This document shows, in pieces, positions 1 to 6,999 of a DNA stretch of 12,425 nucleotides; positions within the stretch are counted from its first letter, which is position 1, and every line of letters begins with the position of its first letter. The notes beneath the pieces were generated by a model, which worked only from the letters and a program-made list of their open reading frames with translations, had not been told where the DNA came from and made no database searches. The DNA is from Oscillospiraceae bacterium. Its GTDB lineage: Bacteria > Bacillota > Clostridia > Oscillospirales > Ethanoligenentaceae. The stretch covers positions 1-12,425 of the forward strand of contig DOXU01000166.1 of the NCBI GenBank assembly GCA_003518885.1. Direction: 5' to 3'. Both the position numbers and the translations under genes were made by a program.

Positions 1-103
1 TTACTCCGCCTCTGAACCTGCCTGTGCGTACGGTCATGCCCCACTTGTAAGGGCACACCCAAACAGCTGCTGCAAAGGTGTCCGGCCTTGTCGTTTCTTT
101 CTT

Positions 104-1615
104 CTAATTTGCTGGTGTCCTGCCATAAAGCGCTGCCAACGCGCGCAGATGCGCCGCCAACTGGGGAGTTAATTGCTCTTTTTGGATCCGCCACCGCCAG
201 TTGCCACCCAACACGGCTGGCGTATTCATCCGTGCCTCGTTGCCCAAAAGCAGCCAATCTTGTGCCTGCAAAATTGCCACATCCGCTACACTGGCATAAG
301 CCGCTCGCATAACCGCTTGGGGTAACTCCTCTTTTTTATCTACCTGTAAATAAGCCTGGGCAAAGGCCGTTTGTGCCAGCGTCTGCTGGGCAAAAAAACC
401 GGTTAAGGTTTCATTGTCATGTGTTCCGCCATAAACCACACAGTTGTGGGGATAGTGAAAAGGCAAATGCGCATTTTCTGCCCCGCTGTCAAAGGCAAAC
501 TCCAGCACTTTCATGCCAGGTAAACCCGTGTTGGCAAGTAGGCTTTGCCCCTCTTCTGTCATCACACCCAAATCCTCTGCCACCAAACAGAGCGTTCCTT
601 TTGCCTCTTCAAGCGCAGTGAACAAACGCTTGCCTGGCCCTTCTCTCCATTCTCCTCTTTCCGCTGTTTGGCTATCCGCCGGGATCGCATAATACCGGGA
701 AAGCCCAATAAAGTGATCGATGCGTAAAATCTCATAAAAACCAGCCGCTGCCTGGATTCGCCGCTTCCACCAAGCAAAATCATCCTGCTCCATTGCCGTC
801 CAATTATATAAAGGGTTGCCCCAACGCTGTCCGGTTTTGGCAAAGCGGTCGGGCGGTACCCCCGCAACGGCAGTAGGATGCCCCGCTTGATCCAATTGAA
901 AAAGCCCGGGCGATGCCCAAAGATCAGCGCTGTCTGGTGCTACATAAATGGGCAAATCCCCCATCAGTACAATGCCCTTTTCCTCCGCATAGGCGCGCAA
1001 ATGTTGCCACTGCTTGAAAAAAAGAAACTGTAAATATTTCCAGAAGGCAATGGATTCCTCCAGCTCTGGCCGTAACTCTTGCAAGGCATCCGCCTTGTGC
1101 TGACGGAGCGCCGTTGGCCAGGCAGAAAACGATTGATAGCCAAAGCGTTCTTTTAATGTCATAAAAACGGCATAATCATCTAACCAATCTTGTTTTTGGG
1201 TACAAAAAGAAAAATACGCCCCTTCTGCTCGATGGCGGGCACGCGAAAATGCCTTCTTCAACAAAGCAAGACGAGATTGAAATAACTTGCCATAATCAAC
1301 CAAGGTGGGATCCTCTCCCCAATCAATCGCCGTCATTTCATTGGGATAGAGCAAACCTTCTTGGCACAAACTATCCAGATCAATAAAGTAAGGATTTCCA
1401 GCAAAGGCGGAGAAGCTTTGATAAGGACTGTCCCCAAAGCCAGTGGGGCCAATGGGGAGAATACTCCAGTATCGCTGTCCTGCCTCTTGCAAAAAATCGA
1501 TAAAATTTTCTGCCGCCTTGCCCAAAGTGCCGATGCCATAAGGAGAAGGAAGGGCACTGATCGGAAGCAACACGCCAGCGCCACGTGGCAATGCTTTTTG
1601 TTTTGTCAAGCGCAT
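104..1615 (-). CDS. malQ: 4-alpha-glucanotransferase (amylomaltase, GH77)
   Basis: MalQ transfers a 4-alpha-glucan segment from one maltodextrin to another, releasing glucose and longer chains; it is cytoplasmic and serves maltose/glycogen metabolism. The 503-residue protein has the usual length of the short bacterial form. Visible motifs are the N-terminal GVLLPISALPSPYGIGTLG, GDLPIYVA (219-226), GQRWGNPLYNW (262-272), the nucleophile Asp300 in RIDHF, the acid/base Glu347 in AEDLG, and the third carboxylate Asp400 in GGTHDNE. All three catalytic acids are present. An Ile follows RIDHF where many homologues have Arg. The ATG at 1615 has an AAGGAG site 5 bases upstream, with stop TAG at 104-106. 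The remaining 103 bases to the window edge hold no recognisable gene, only a 5-bp GC stem at 37-55 without a T run, so no convincing terminator is visible. No other glycogen gene is adjacent. Confidence 0.96.
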   Translation of the reverse strand: MRLTKQKALPRGAGVLLPISALPSPYGIGTLGKAAENFIDFLQEAGQRYWSILPIGPTGFGDSPYQSFSAFAGNPYFIDLDSLCQEGLLYPNEMTAIDWGEDPTLVDYGKLFQSRLALLKKAFSRARHRAEGAYFSFCTQKQDWLDDYAVFMTLKERFGYQSFSAWPTALRQHKADALQELRPELEESIAFWKYLQFLFFKQWQHLRAYAEEKGIVLMGDLPIYVAPDSADLWASPGLFQLDQAGHPTAVAGVPPDRFAKTGQRWGNPLYNWTAMEQDDFAWWKRRIQAAAGFYEILRIDHFIGLSRYYAIPADSQTAERGEWREGPGKRLFTALEEAKGTLCLVAEDLGVMTEEGQSLLANTGLPGMKVLEFAFDSGAENAHLPFHYPHNCVVYGGTHDNETLTGFFAQQTLAQTAFAQAYLQVDKKEELPQAVMRAAYASVADVAILQAQDWLLLGNEARMNTPAVLGGNWRWRIQKEQLTPQLAAHLRALAALYGRTPAN

Positions 1616-1819
1616 AGCATCTCCTTTTTCTTGCTTGCAGGAAAATCAAAAAGAGCGTTTTCCCTTTTACAAGATATTCTATCACCTAAAAAAATGCAAT
1701 CATTTTAAAAATAAAAAAACAACATTTTTTGCCACACATGCTTTTTTTTTAAATGCACATAGTAATCTTGTTTGCCCCCTGTAAAAAGGTGGCGTTTGAA
1801 GCGAAAGGCAGGTGTTATC
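1616..1819. promoter_or_regulatory. divergent AT-rich intergenic region between malQ and the deacetylase gene
   Basis: This 204-base gap must hold both promoters of the divergent pair. It is very AT-rich and carries several A/T tracts (around 1687-1727 and 1742-1753) that could bend DNA or act as UP elements. On the minus strand a TAGAAT hexamer at 1682-1677 could be the malQ -10, but no good -35 lies 16-18 bases upstream. I found no clear plus-strand promoter for the deacetylase. The assignment rests on gene layout rather than on convincing hexamers. Confidence 0.4.
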
Positions 1820-2677
1820 ATGCGAAAAAAAGGACAAAAAATACTGTTTTGCTTCCTGATAATCTTTGCCCTTTGTGGCAGTGGATTTGCCGGCAAAGTG
1901 CTGGCACAAAAGAATCACGCCGACGACGTGGCACTGCCTATTATCATGTACCATGAAGTCAAAACCCAGCGATTTCACTCCCTGGCGATCTCTCGATCCG
2001 AATTTGCGCAGGACATGGCCTGGCTAAAAAAAGAAAACTATACGCCTATTTCTATGCAAACACTGATCGGTTATGTGCACGGGAAAAACGCGTTGCCGTC
2101 AAAACCCATCATCCTGACTTTTGATGATGGGTATTTAAACAATTATACCTATGCTTATCCCATTTTAAAACAATATGGCTATCCGGCTGTCCTCTCCGTT
2201 ATTGGGAAAGACACCGATAACTTTTCTGCCTTTCCCAGCCAAAATGAAAATTATGCGCACATGACTTGGGATCAATTGCGTGAAGTCCAACAGTCTGGCA
2301 TTTTTGAAATTGAAAATCACACCTACGATCTGCATGCCATGGGAAAAGGCAAGCGCTTTGGCTGTAAAAAGTTGCCGGGAGAATCCTTGCCTCATTATCA
2401 AAAGGCGTTAACCCAGGACATTCAAACTTGTCAGGAAAAAATTCAAAATACAATTGGAACATCTCCCACCACCTTCACTTATCCCTATGGAAACGTCAGT
2501 GAAGAATCTGTTCCGATTATTCAAAAAATGCATTTTCAGGCAAGTCTGTCCTGTCGGTATGGCATTAATCTTATCAACCAAAACCCCGATTGTCTGTATC
2601 TTTTAAAACGCATCTCTCGCCTGCACAACACCAGTCTGCAAAAATCCCTGCAAAAAGCAGTCAAGGCCGACGCTTAA
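1820..2677 (+). CDS. secreted polysaccharide deacetylase (NodB/CE4 family)
   Basis: This is probably an exported metal-dependent deacetylase of the NodB-homology fold, acting on N- or O-acetyl groups of a cell-wall or surface polysaccharide. The 285-residue product starts with MRKKGQK and a hydrophobic stretch (about 8-24), a signal peptide with a likely cut after VLA (27-29). Family features in order are PIIMYHEV (40-47), motif 1 TFDDGY (100-105) with catalytic Asp102 and metal-binding Asp103, motif 2 HTYDLH (167-172) with the two metal-binding histidines, motif 3 YPYG (221-224), and a late LKRISR (262-267). The MYHEV start resembles the PgaB/IcaB and chitin-deacetylase-like groups. An in-frame upstream ATG at 1772 would bury the signal peptide, so the ATG at 1820, preceded by AGGCAGG, is preferred. 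There is no lipobox. The gene stands alone and its substrate cannot be read from the sequence. Confidence 0.9.
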   Translation: MRKKGQKILFCFLIIFALCGSGFAGKVLAQKNHADDVALPIIMYHEVKTQRFHSLAISRSEFAQDMAWLKKENYTPISMQTLIGYVHGKNALPSKPIILTFDDGYLNNYTYAYPILKQYGYPAVLSVIGKDTDNFSAFPSQNENYAHMTWDQLREVQQSGIFEIENHTYDLHAMGKGKRFGCKKLPGESLPHYQKALTQDIQTCQEKIQNTIGTSPTTFTYPYGNVSEESVPIIQKMHFQASLSCRYGINLINQNPDCLYLLKRISRLHNTSLQKSLQKAVKADA

Positions 2678-2756
2678 AAGGGAGATTTCCTCTTCGCCTG
2701 ACCAAAGCCCCATCGTACCGCTCACTAAACTGAAAATCACTGACTCGATTTCTTCC

Positions 2757-2896
2757 GGCAGAACTCTGCCCATCCCCTTTTTCAAACAAAAAGAGGCAGG
2801 GGTTTAAGCAGAATAGAAAGAGGGCCTCCTGTTAGCACAAAACCGGGCATAAACCCAACGCGCTTTCCTGTCCACGCGAGGCAGGGCTTGTCTGCC
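2757..2896. repeat. cluster of GGCAG/CTGCC inverted repeats upstream of the lysR-type gene
   Basis: GGCAG occurs at 2757-2761, 2795-2799 and 2880-2884, and its complement CTGCC at 2766-2770 and 2892-2896. They can form a hairpin at 2757-2770 (loop AACT), an alternative one at 2766-2799, and another at 2880-2896 (loop GGCTTGT). The last overlaps the -35 of the lysR promoter. GAGGCAGGG is directly repeated at 2793 and 2878, 85 bases apart. The first two hairpins are mutually exclusive because they share CTGCC. The 3' end of the deacetylase transcript may terminate here, since CCCCTTTTT follows at 2774-2782, but the fit is weak. Confidence 0.4.
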
Positions 2897-2916
2897 AATC
2901 TTCAAAATGATAAAAT
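2888..2916 (+). promoter_or_regulatory. sigma-70-type promoter for the lysR-family gene
   Basis: A -35 element TTGTCT (2888-2893) is separated by exactly 17 bases from a -10 element TAAAAT (2911-2916). Transcription would start around 2923, giving a leader of roughly 35-40 bases before the ATG at 2960. The -35 sits inside the CTGCC arm of a GGCAG/CTGCC hairpin. Confidence 0.6.
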
Positions 2917-2943
2917 AATAGAAAATGAATCGATTCTATTCAT
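2917..2943. promoter_or_regulatory. overlapping dyads at the lysR transcription start (possible autoregulatory operator)
   Basis: Three palindromic elements overlap here: AATAGAA/TTCTATT (2917-2923 and 2934-2940), the perfect palindrome GAATCGATTC (2927-2936), and ATGAAT/ATTCAT (2925-2930 and 2938-2943). The position just downstream of the -10 suits a repressor site, and many LysR-type regulators repress their own genes through interrupted AT-rich dyads. No target gene is divergent from this regulator, so only autoregulation can be suggested. Confidence 0.45.
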
Positions 2944-2959
2944 GTCAGTTGAGGAAATT

Positions 2960-3841
2960 ATGAACATTCGGTATTTGGAAATCTTAGAAGCCGTTGAACA
3001 AACCGGTACCTTTACGGGGGCAGCCAAAAAATTACAGCTTACACAATCTGCTGTATCCCATGCCATCGCCGAACTAGAAAGACAAGCTGGAACCGCACTA
3101 TTTGATCGATTGCCACGTGGGGTCTGCTTAACACACTGCGGTGCCACCCTTTTAGAAGAGGCACAAGGAATTTTAACCGCCAGCCGCCACTTGGATAGAC
3201 GGATTGGGCACCTGGAAGAATGCACACCCATTCATATTGTATCCAGCATTACCATTGCTTCGGTGTTGCTTCCCCACATTTTAAACCGACTAAAACACAC
3301 CTTCCCCTCTCTGCAGATAACGGTTCGCGTAACGACGGCGCGTTCTGCTATGGAAATTTTAAAAAGTGGAGAGGAAGATATTGCTTTTTGGGAAGGCATG
3401 GAACCGCAAGGAGCATTTCGCACCATTTTATTGGAAACCTATAAACTGCGTGCTGCCTGTGCTCCCACCTTCCCTTTACCTAAAAAAGCGGTATCTCCAC
3501 GCCAATTGTGCACGCTGCCCTTGCTATTGCGTGAGCCGGGTAGCTCCGTTCGAGACACGCTGGATAGTACACTCTCCCTCGCTCATCAAAAGGCCTATCC
3601 ATTGTGGGAAAGTGTCAATACTTTCGCTCTCATCAAAGCAGCGGAAGCAGGACTAGGCATTACGATTTTACCTGAAATCCTCTTGGCGGACTCTTTGGCT
3701 CATCACAACTTGCGATTGGTCAAATTGGCAGGAATGGAGATGGAAAATCGGATGTTAGCTGTCTTGCATGAAAACAAACACATCACCCATCCCTTGCAGA
3801 TTATCTTGGACACCCTCGCCGCGCTCTCTTTATCAAAATAA
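2960..3841 (+). CDS. LysR-family transcriptional regulator
   Basis: A DNA-binding regulator with the classic LysR layout: an N-terminal winged helix-turn-helix (about 1-60, with the segment FTGAAKKLQLTQSAVSHAIAELE near 18-40) and a periplasmic-binding-protein-like effector domain (about 88-290). At 293 residues it matches the family norm. The reading frame is open from 2888, but GAGGA at 2951-2955 sits 4 bases before the ATG at 2960, and translation from there begins with MNIRYLEILEAVEQTGTF, the normal LysR start; the ATG at 2942 lies inside the leader dyads. The gene is not divergent from a target, so the regulated pathway and inducer are unknown. It ends at TAA and shares a bidirectional terminator with the convergent cca transcript. 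Confidence 0.93.
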   Translation: MNIRYLEILEAVEQTGTFTGAAKKLQLTQSAVSHAIAELERQAGTALFDRLPRGVCLTHCGATLLEEAQGILTASRHLDRRIGHLEECTPIHIVSSITIASVLLPHILNRLKHTFPSLQITVRVTTARSAMEILKSGEEDIAFWEGMEPQGAFRTILLETYKLRAACAPTFPLPKKAVSPRQLCTLPLLLREPGSSVRDTLDSTLSLAHQKAYPLWESVNTFALIKAAEAGLGITILPEILLADSLAHHNLRLVKLAGMEMENRMLAVLHENKHITHPLQIILDTLAALSLSK

Positions 3842-3878
3842 AAAGGAGTGGCCATCCGTTTTCCCTTCTTACTGTAAA

Positions 3879-3929
3879 AGCAAAAGAGCGATAAGCCCCC
3901 CTGAATTGGGGACTTATCGCTCTTTTGCT
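3879..3929. terminator. bidirectional intrinsic terminator between lysR and cca
   Basis: A near-perfect inverted repeat of about 21 bp: the left arm AGCAAAAGAGCGATAAG-CCCC pairs with the right arm GGGGACTTATCGCTCTTTTGCT, with one unpaired base and a short loop (CCTGAATT region). The A-rich left flank and TTTT right flank allow termination from both sides, which fits the convergent genes. Confidence 0.75.
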
Positions 3930-3951
3930 CCGCTGGTATCACGATATATTT

Positions 3952-3990
3952 TTCGGATAAATAGGTATTTCGCTTACCTTTTTGTCCGAA
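3952..3990. repeat. second long hairpin in the convergent lysR/cca gap
   Basis: TTCGGATAAATAGGTA (3952-3967) and TACCTTTTTGTCCGAA (3975-3990) form a 16-bp stem with two imperfect positions around the loop TTTCGCT. It has no T run on either side, so it is not a standard intrinsic terminator. On the minus strand it lies between the cca stop and the terminator, where it could protect the 3' end of the cca message. Confidence 0.55.
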
Positions 3991-4098
3991 TGAATAGGCC
4001 TATCAATAAAAACCCGCTCGCTCTTCACAGGCAGACCAACAAAATCTAATGGCACTGTGCACTTGTTCGCCCAAACGTGCCCAATGAAAAATGACCGT

Positions 4099-5283
4099 TT
4101 ACGACAAAGGGAGAGCCCGCAGAAATGCTTTCAGTCGCTCTTTTGTATTCTCCTCTGGAAAGGATAGAACATGTGCCAATAAAAGCTGCTGGGCCTCTCC
4201 ACAGGCGGGCCCCACAAAACCCAACGCCATCAGCTCTTTTCCCTTTAAAGCCAGGTGGCGAACAAGGTACGGTTCCTGATACGCAAGCACAGCGGTAAGA
4301 TTTTCCCGCGCGATCGCTGTATTCTCTTGCAACAAAATCGTTCTGATTTGTAGACTTTGTTCTAAAGAATGCACAGGTAAAACCGCCAGCCATTTTTTCA
4401 ATGCCTTTTTATCCGCCAGGAAAGGCTCCCGCAATAAGCGGAATAAATCCGCGATTTCTCTTTTGGTCTGATTAGAAAAATGTAGTCTCTTCCCCACTTC
4501 TTCCAAAGGCAATCCCATCAAGTAGAAAAACGCTCCCCAACGTACGGTAGGGGTTGGGGGTAATTCGTCAAAGCGCGCCGTCTTCTCTGCCAATAGATGA
4601 AACGCAAAACCAAGCTCTCGCCAAAACTGCAAAAGATCTGGCGTAAAAGCAAGAGCGGGGTGCTGGCCACAAAGGAGCTTTCGCCACTCAGCTTGAATCC
4701 GCTCCCCACTCAAAAAAGCCGTCAAGGCCATGCTCTGTCTGGCAGCGGCATAAGTGTTCGGTTCTATTGTAAAACCCAGTTGAGAAGAGAACCGGTATAC
4801 ACGCAAAATACGCAACGCATCTTCCTGAAAGCGCAAAGCAGGTTCCCCAACCGCCCGCAAAAGGCCTGCTTGTAAATCTTGTTGCCCACCAAATGGGTCC
4901 AAGATTCCTCTTTGGGGATGCCACGCCATCGCATTAAGGGTAAAATCCCGTCTAGAAAGATCTTCCTCAATGGTTCCCCCAAAGACAACCGCCTGTGGAT
5001 GGCGCGCATCGTCCGTCCCTTGCTCTTTGCGAAAGGTCGTTATCTCCGCATGGGTATCTTTCCAAAGGACCGTAATGGTGCCATAGCGTGCGCCTGTTGG
5101 AATGGTGTGTGCAAAGAGGGCTTGAATCTGTTGAGGAGAAGCCGCAGTGGCCAGATCCAGATCATCCGGCTTTTTTCCTAACAAGGAATCGCGCACACTG
5201 CCACCAACAAGCCATGCTTCTACTCCAGCGTGATCAAACACCGACAAGATTTCTTGGGCAGCTAAAGGAATCGACGCTTTCAT
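4099..5283 (-). CDS. cca: CCA-adding tRNA nucleotidyltransferase
   Basis: This enzyme builds or repairs the 3' CCA end of tRNAs from CTP and ATP without a nucleic-acid template. It is a class II nucleotidyltransferase: GGSVRD (27-32), then PDDLDL with the catalytic carboxylates Asp41 and Asp43, RRDFTLNAMA (111-120) and the base-selecting EDALR (154-158). At 394 residues, with no C-terminal HD domain, it matches the Bacillus-type single-protein CCA enzyme better than PcnB poly(A) polymerase or the E. coli form. The start ATG overlaps the stop of the upstream glycosyltransferase as ATGA and has only a weak ribosome site, so translation is probably coupled. The final gap to the terminator is about 170 bases. 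An A-adding-only or CC-adding activity cannot be excluded from motifs alone. Confidence 0.93.
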   Translation of the reverse strand: MKASIPLAAQEILSVFDHAGVEAWLVGGSVRDSLLGKKPDDLDLATAASPQQIQALFAHTIPTGARYGTITVLWKDTHAEITTFRKEQGTDDARHPQAVVFGGTIEEDLSRRDFTLNAMAWHPQRGILDPFGGQQDLQAGLLRAVGEPALRFQEDALRILRVYRFSSQLGFTIEPNTYAAARQSMALTAFLSGERIQAEWRKLLCGQHPALAFTPDLLQFWRELGFAFHLLAEKTARFDELPPTPTVRWGAFFYLMGLPLEEVGKRLHFSNQTKREIADLFRLLREPFLADKKALKKWLAVLPVHSLEQSLQIRTILLQENTAIARENLTAVLAYQEPYLVRHLALKGKELMALGFVGPACGEAQQLLLAHVLSFPEENTKERLKAFLRALPLS

Positions 5284-6416
5284 ATCCGTTGGGGAAGTTT
5301 TGGTTCATTGATCTTCATAATAAAGTTGCATAAATCTTCAGTCGCGTGCGGTTTACCCACCATGCGAATGTTGGATTCCATGTTTTCTAATTTTTTAGGC
5401 ATTAAGAAAAGTTGATACAAGGCTTCATCTGCCGGATACGTTGACGTGATATTTACCGCCATCCCATTATTCAACAAAAATTCAACGTTGCGATCTTCTT
5501 GTCCGGGAATCGGGTTGGTCATCAGGATCGGCAAGTTTTTAGCCAAAGCCTCGCTGACTGTCAGCCCACCTGGTTTGGTAATAATGCAGTTGGCCGCATC
5601 CATCATCACATCCACATTATCCACAAACCCATAACAATGGACTGTTTTTTTCGTTTTCAGGTTTTGAATTTTCTCATAAGCGCGATGATTGTTTCCACAC
5701 ACCGCCAAAACCTGAAAATCGTTGTCCAAATGATCAATTTCCCGTACAATGCCCGCCAAATTACCGTGTCCCATACTGCCGCCCATTACCAATACGGTAA
5801 ACCGATCGGGATCAATCCCTAAGGCTTGTCTGGCCACCTTTTTCTCTACGCTGTGTGAGAACTTTTCACTAATGGGAATACCCAAAGGTAAAAGCTTGTT
5901 GGCATCAATTCCCCTTTTCACAGCCTGTCTTTCTAATAATTCACTGGCTGTCACCAAATAATCAATGTAACCCACATCCTGCCAAAATGGATGAATGGTA
6001 AAATCGGTCACAATACCAATCGTTTTGGAATAAACACGATTACTTTGACACATTGCATTGACAAGTTGTGCGGAAAAAATGTGCGTACAAACAATGACAT
6101 CGGGTAAAAATTCCCGTTCAAAGAACCGGTCAATCTTCATTGACATAATGGAATTGGCAATATTCAATAAAGAATAGCGAGAACGGTTTTGTTCTCTTGT
6201 TTCCGCAATCCGATAAGCACGTCCATAAGCAAGTGGCGTGATTGATGTCGCCCACAGGTATCCGTGTGCAATTGCCTGATATAATGGTGGACTGATATAG
6301 TGATAAGAATCTAAAATACGACATTCCGCGCCTTTTTCCTGTAAGCGCTCACACAGTGACTTAGCCGTCGCATTATGCCCTTGACCTGCCGTATTGGTCA
6401 ATATCAGAACTTTCAT
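5280..6416 (-). CDS. diacylglycerol glycosyltransferase (MGDG synthase/UgtP-like, GT28)
   Basis: Likely a membrane-associated enzyme that transfers glucose (or galactose) from a UDP-sugar to diacylglycerol, giving mono- or diglycosyl-diacylglycerol for the membrane or as a lipoteichoic acid anchor. The 378 residues hold an N-terminal MGDG-synthase domain opening with LTNTAGQGHNATAKSL (6-21) and a C-terminal GT-B domain with MGGSMGHGN (211-219), KPGGLTVSEAL (281-291) and NPIPGQEDRN (301-310), the sugar-nucleotide-binding region typical of UgtP and MurG relatives. There is no signal peptide or transmembrane helix. A GGAGG site lies 8 bases before the ATG. The next minus-strand gene upstream is galU, supplier of UDP-glucose, which supports glucose as donor. 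Cca follows with a 4-base overlap. MurG itself is unlikely because the N-terminal half differs. Confidence 0.88.
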   Translation of the reverse strand: MKVLILTNTAGQGHNATAKSLCERLQEKGAECRILDSYHYISPPLYQAIAHGYLWATSITPLAYGRAYRIAETREQNRSRYSLLNIANSIMSMKIDRFFEREFLPDVIVCTHIFSAQLVNAMCQSNRVYSKTIGIVTDFTIHPFWQDVGYIDYLVTASELLERQAVKRGIDANKLLPLGIPISEKFSHSVEKKVARQALGIDPDRFTVLVMGGSMGHGNLAGIVREIDHLDNDFQVLAVCGNNHRAYEKIQNLKTKKTVHCYGFVDNVDVMMDAANCIITKPGGLTVSEALAKNLPILMTNPIPGQEDRNVEFLLNNGMAVNITSTYPADEALYQLFLMPKKLENMESNIRMVGKPHATEDLCNFIMKINEPKLPQRI

Positions 6417-6444
6417 TCAGTGCGCCTCCACGCCTAATATAGTT

Positions 6445-6474
6445 AAAAAGCAGCTTGTCTTGAATTGAACTGCT
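6445..6474 (-). promoter_or_regulatory. weak hairpin with a U run in the glycosyltransferase leader
   Basis: In the minus-strand leader, AGCAG TT and AA G CTGCT can pair (7 bp with one bulged G), followed at once by TTTTT. It lies about 30 bases downstream of the P2 promoter and about 30 before the start codon, so it could attenuate transcription. The stem is short, and chance is a real alternative. Confidence 0.25.
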
Positions 6475-6504
6475 CTCTATTAATCAATTTCCCTAACTCT
6501 CCCG

Positions 6505-6533
6505 ATTATAACACAACCCCTACACAACCTCAA
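6505..6533 (-). promoter_or_regulatory. promoter P2 for the glycosyltransferase-cca pair
   Basis: On the minus strand, TTGAGG (6533-6528) is followed after exactly 17 bases by a perfect TATAAT (6510-6505). The transcript would start near 6498 and have an approximately 80-base leader before the ATG at 6416. Confidence 0.7.
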
Positions 6534-6690
6534 CTAAGCCTCCTGTCGATTGACCGCCTAAAGGCAAGTGATACGATTGGTTTACAACAAAATGGCCGGT
6601 TCAAGCTGTATCTGCCTTCGTACAAAATTGTCTGCAGGTAAAAGGCCTTGCCTGTGCCTTTGTTTCCCTTCAATCAAGAAATAGCAAATT

Positions 6691-6872
6691 TCAACAATGG
6701 TCCGCACTTTTTAAAAAGCATTTCATTCCGCCATCATCCCTTGTCTGCAGAAAATTGAATCTTCCCCTTGGCGTTCCACAAAAAGCCACTTTTCTTTCTC
6801 TTAAGAAAAACACCCTGCTCATTTCTCCTTTTTAAGAGCAACCTTCATGCACACCAAAGACCAATCCGCCAT
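6691..6872 (-). other. two overlapping mini-ORFs downstream of promoter P1 (doubtful)
   Basis: An ATG at 6872 opens a 17-codon frame (MADWSLVCMKVALKKEK) whose TGA overlaps the ATG at 6822 of a 43-codon frame (MSRVFFLRERKVAFCGTPRG and so on, ending at 6691). AAAAAGGAG precedes the second ATG, but only 2 bases away, which is too close for an efficient site. Neither peptide resembles anything I know. They could be leader peptides or a coincidence in a small RNA. Confidence 0.15.
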
Positions 6873-6894
6873 AAACCGTTCTATTGATAATGTG

Positions 6895-6923
6895 AGAATA
6901 AAAAGATAGCCTATACCTGTCAA
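6895..6923 (-). promoter_or_regulatory. promoter candidate P1 downstream of the galU terminator
   Basis: On the minus strand a perfect -35 TTGACA (6923-6918) and a -10-like TATTCT (6900-6895) are separated by exactly 17 bases. It starts just past the galU terminator, so it would drive either a separate short transcript or a leader of about 470 bases for the glycosyltransferase. Confidence 0.45.
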
Positions 6924-6944
6924 AATAAGGAGAATACTCTTTTA

Positions 6945-6983
6945 AATAAAAAAACACCCAATCTCAAAAAAAGATCAGGTATT
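6945..6983 (-). terminator. intrinsic terminator of galU
   Basis: On the minus strand AATACCTGATCT (6983-6972) pairs with AGATTGGGTGTT (6964-6953), a 12-bp stem with three G-U pairs and a T-rich 7-base loop, followed by a run of T residues. It begins 17 bases after the galU stop codon. Confidence 0.7.
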
Positions 6984-6999
6984 CCCCTAAAATCAAAAA

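Larger units (their letters stand above)
6534..6944. other. intergenic stretch with a second promoter and no confirmed gene
   Basis: About 410 bases between the galU terminator and promoter P2, within a 583-base gap. It holds the promoter candidate P1 (6895-6923, minus), two overlapping mini-ORFs downstream of it (6691-6872, minus), a perfect 12-base palindrome CTTTTTAAAAAG (6707-6718), the 10-base direct repeat TTGTCTGCAG (6628-6637 and 6741-6750), a hairpin AAAGGC/GCCTTT (about 6642-6660), and the palindrome GCCTAAAGGC (6557-6566). I do not recognise a riboswitch, tmRNA, SRP RNA, RNase P RNA or T-box in it. Confidence 0.5.

Noticed and set aside
1..103. Possible gene end at the left edge (TTA at 1-3 as a minus-strand stop)
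   Set aside because: The frame is closed by another stop after ten codons, so no gene can be supported here.
1858..1885. Lipobox in the deacetylase signal peptide around FALCGSG
   Set aside because: The residue before the Cys is Leu rather than Gly, Ala or Ser, so signal peptidase II processing is unlikely; a type I cut after VLA fits better.
2603..2785. 60-codon minus-strand frame overlapping the deacetylase 3' end
   Set aside because: It has no ribosome site, half of it is antisense to the conserved deacetylase gene, and the peptide resembles no family I know.
6592..6684. 30-codon cysteine-rich plus-strand frame in the galU-glycosyltransferase gap
   Set aside because: It has no ribosome site and no plus-strand promoter, and is short enough to arise by chance.
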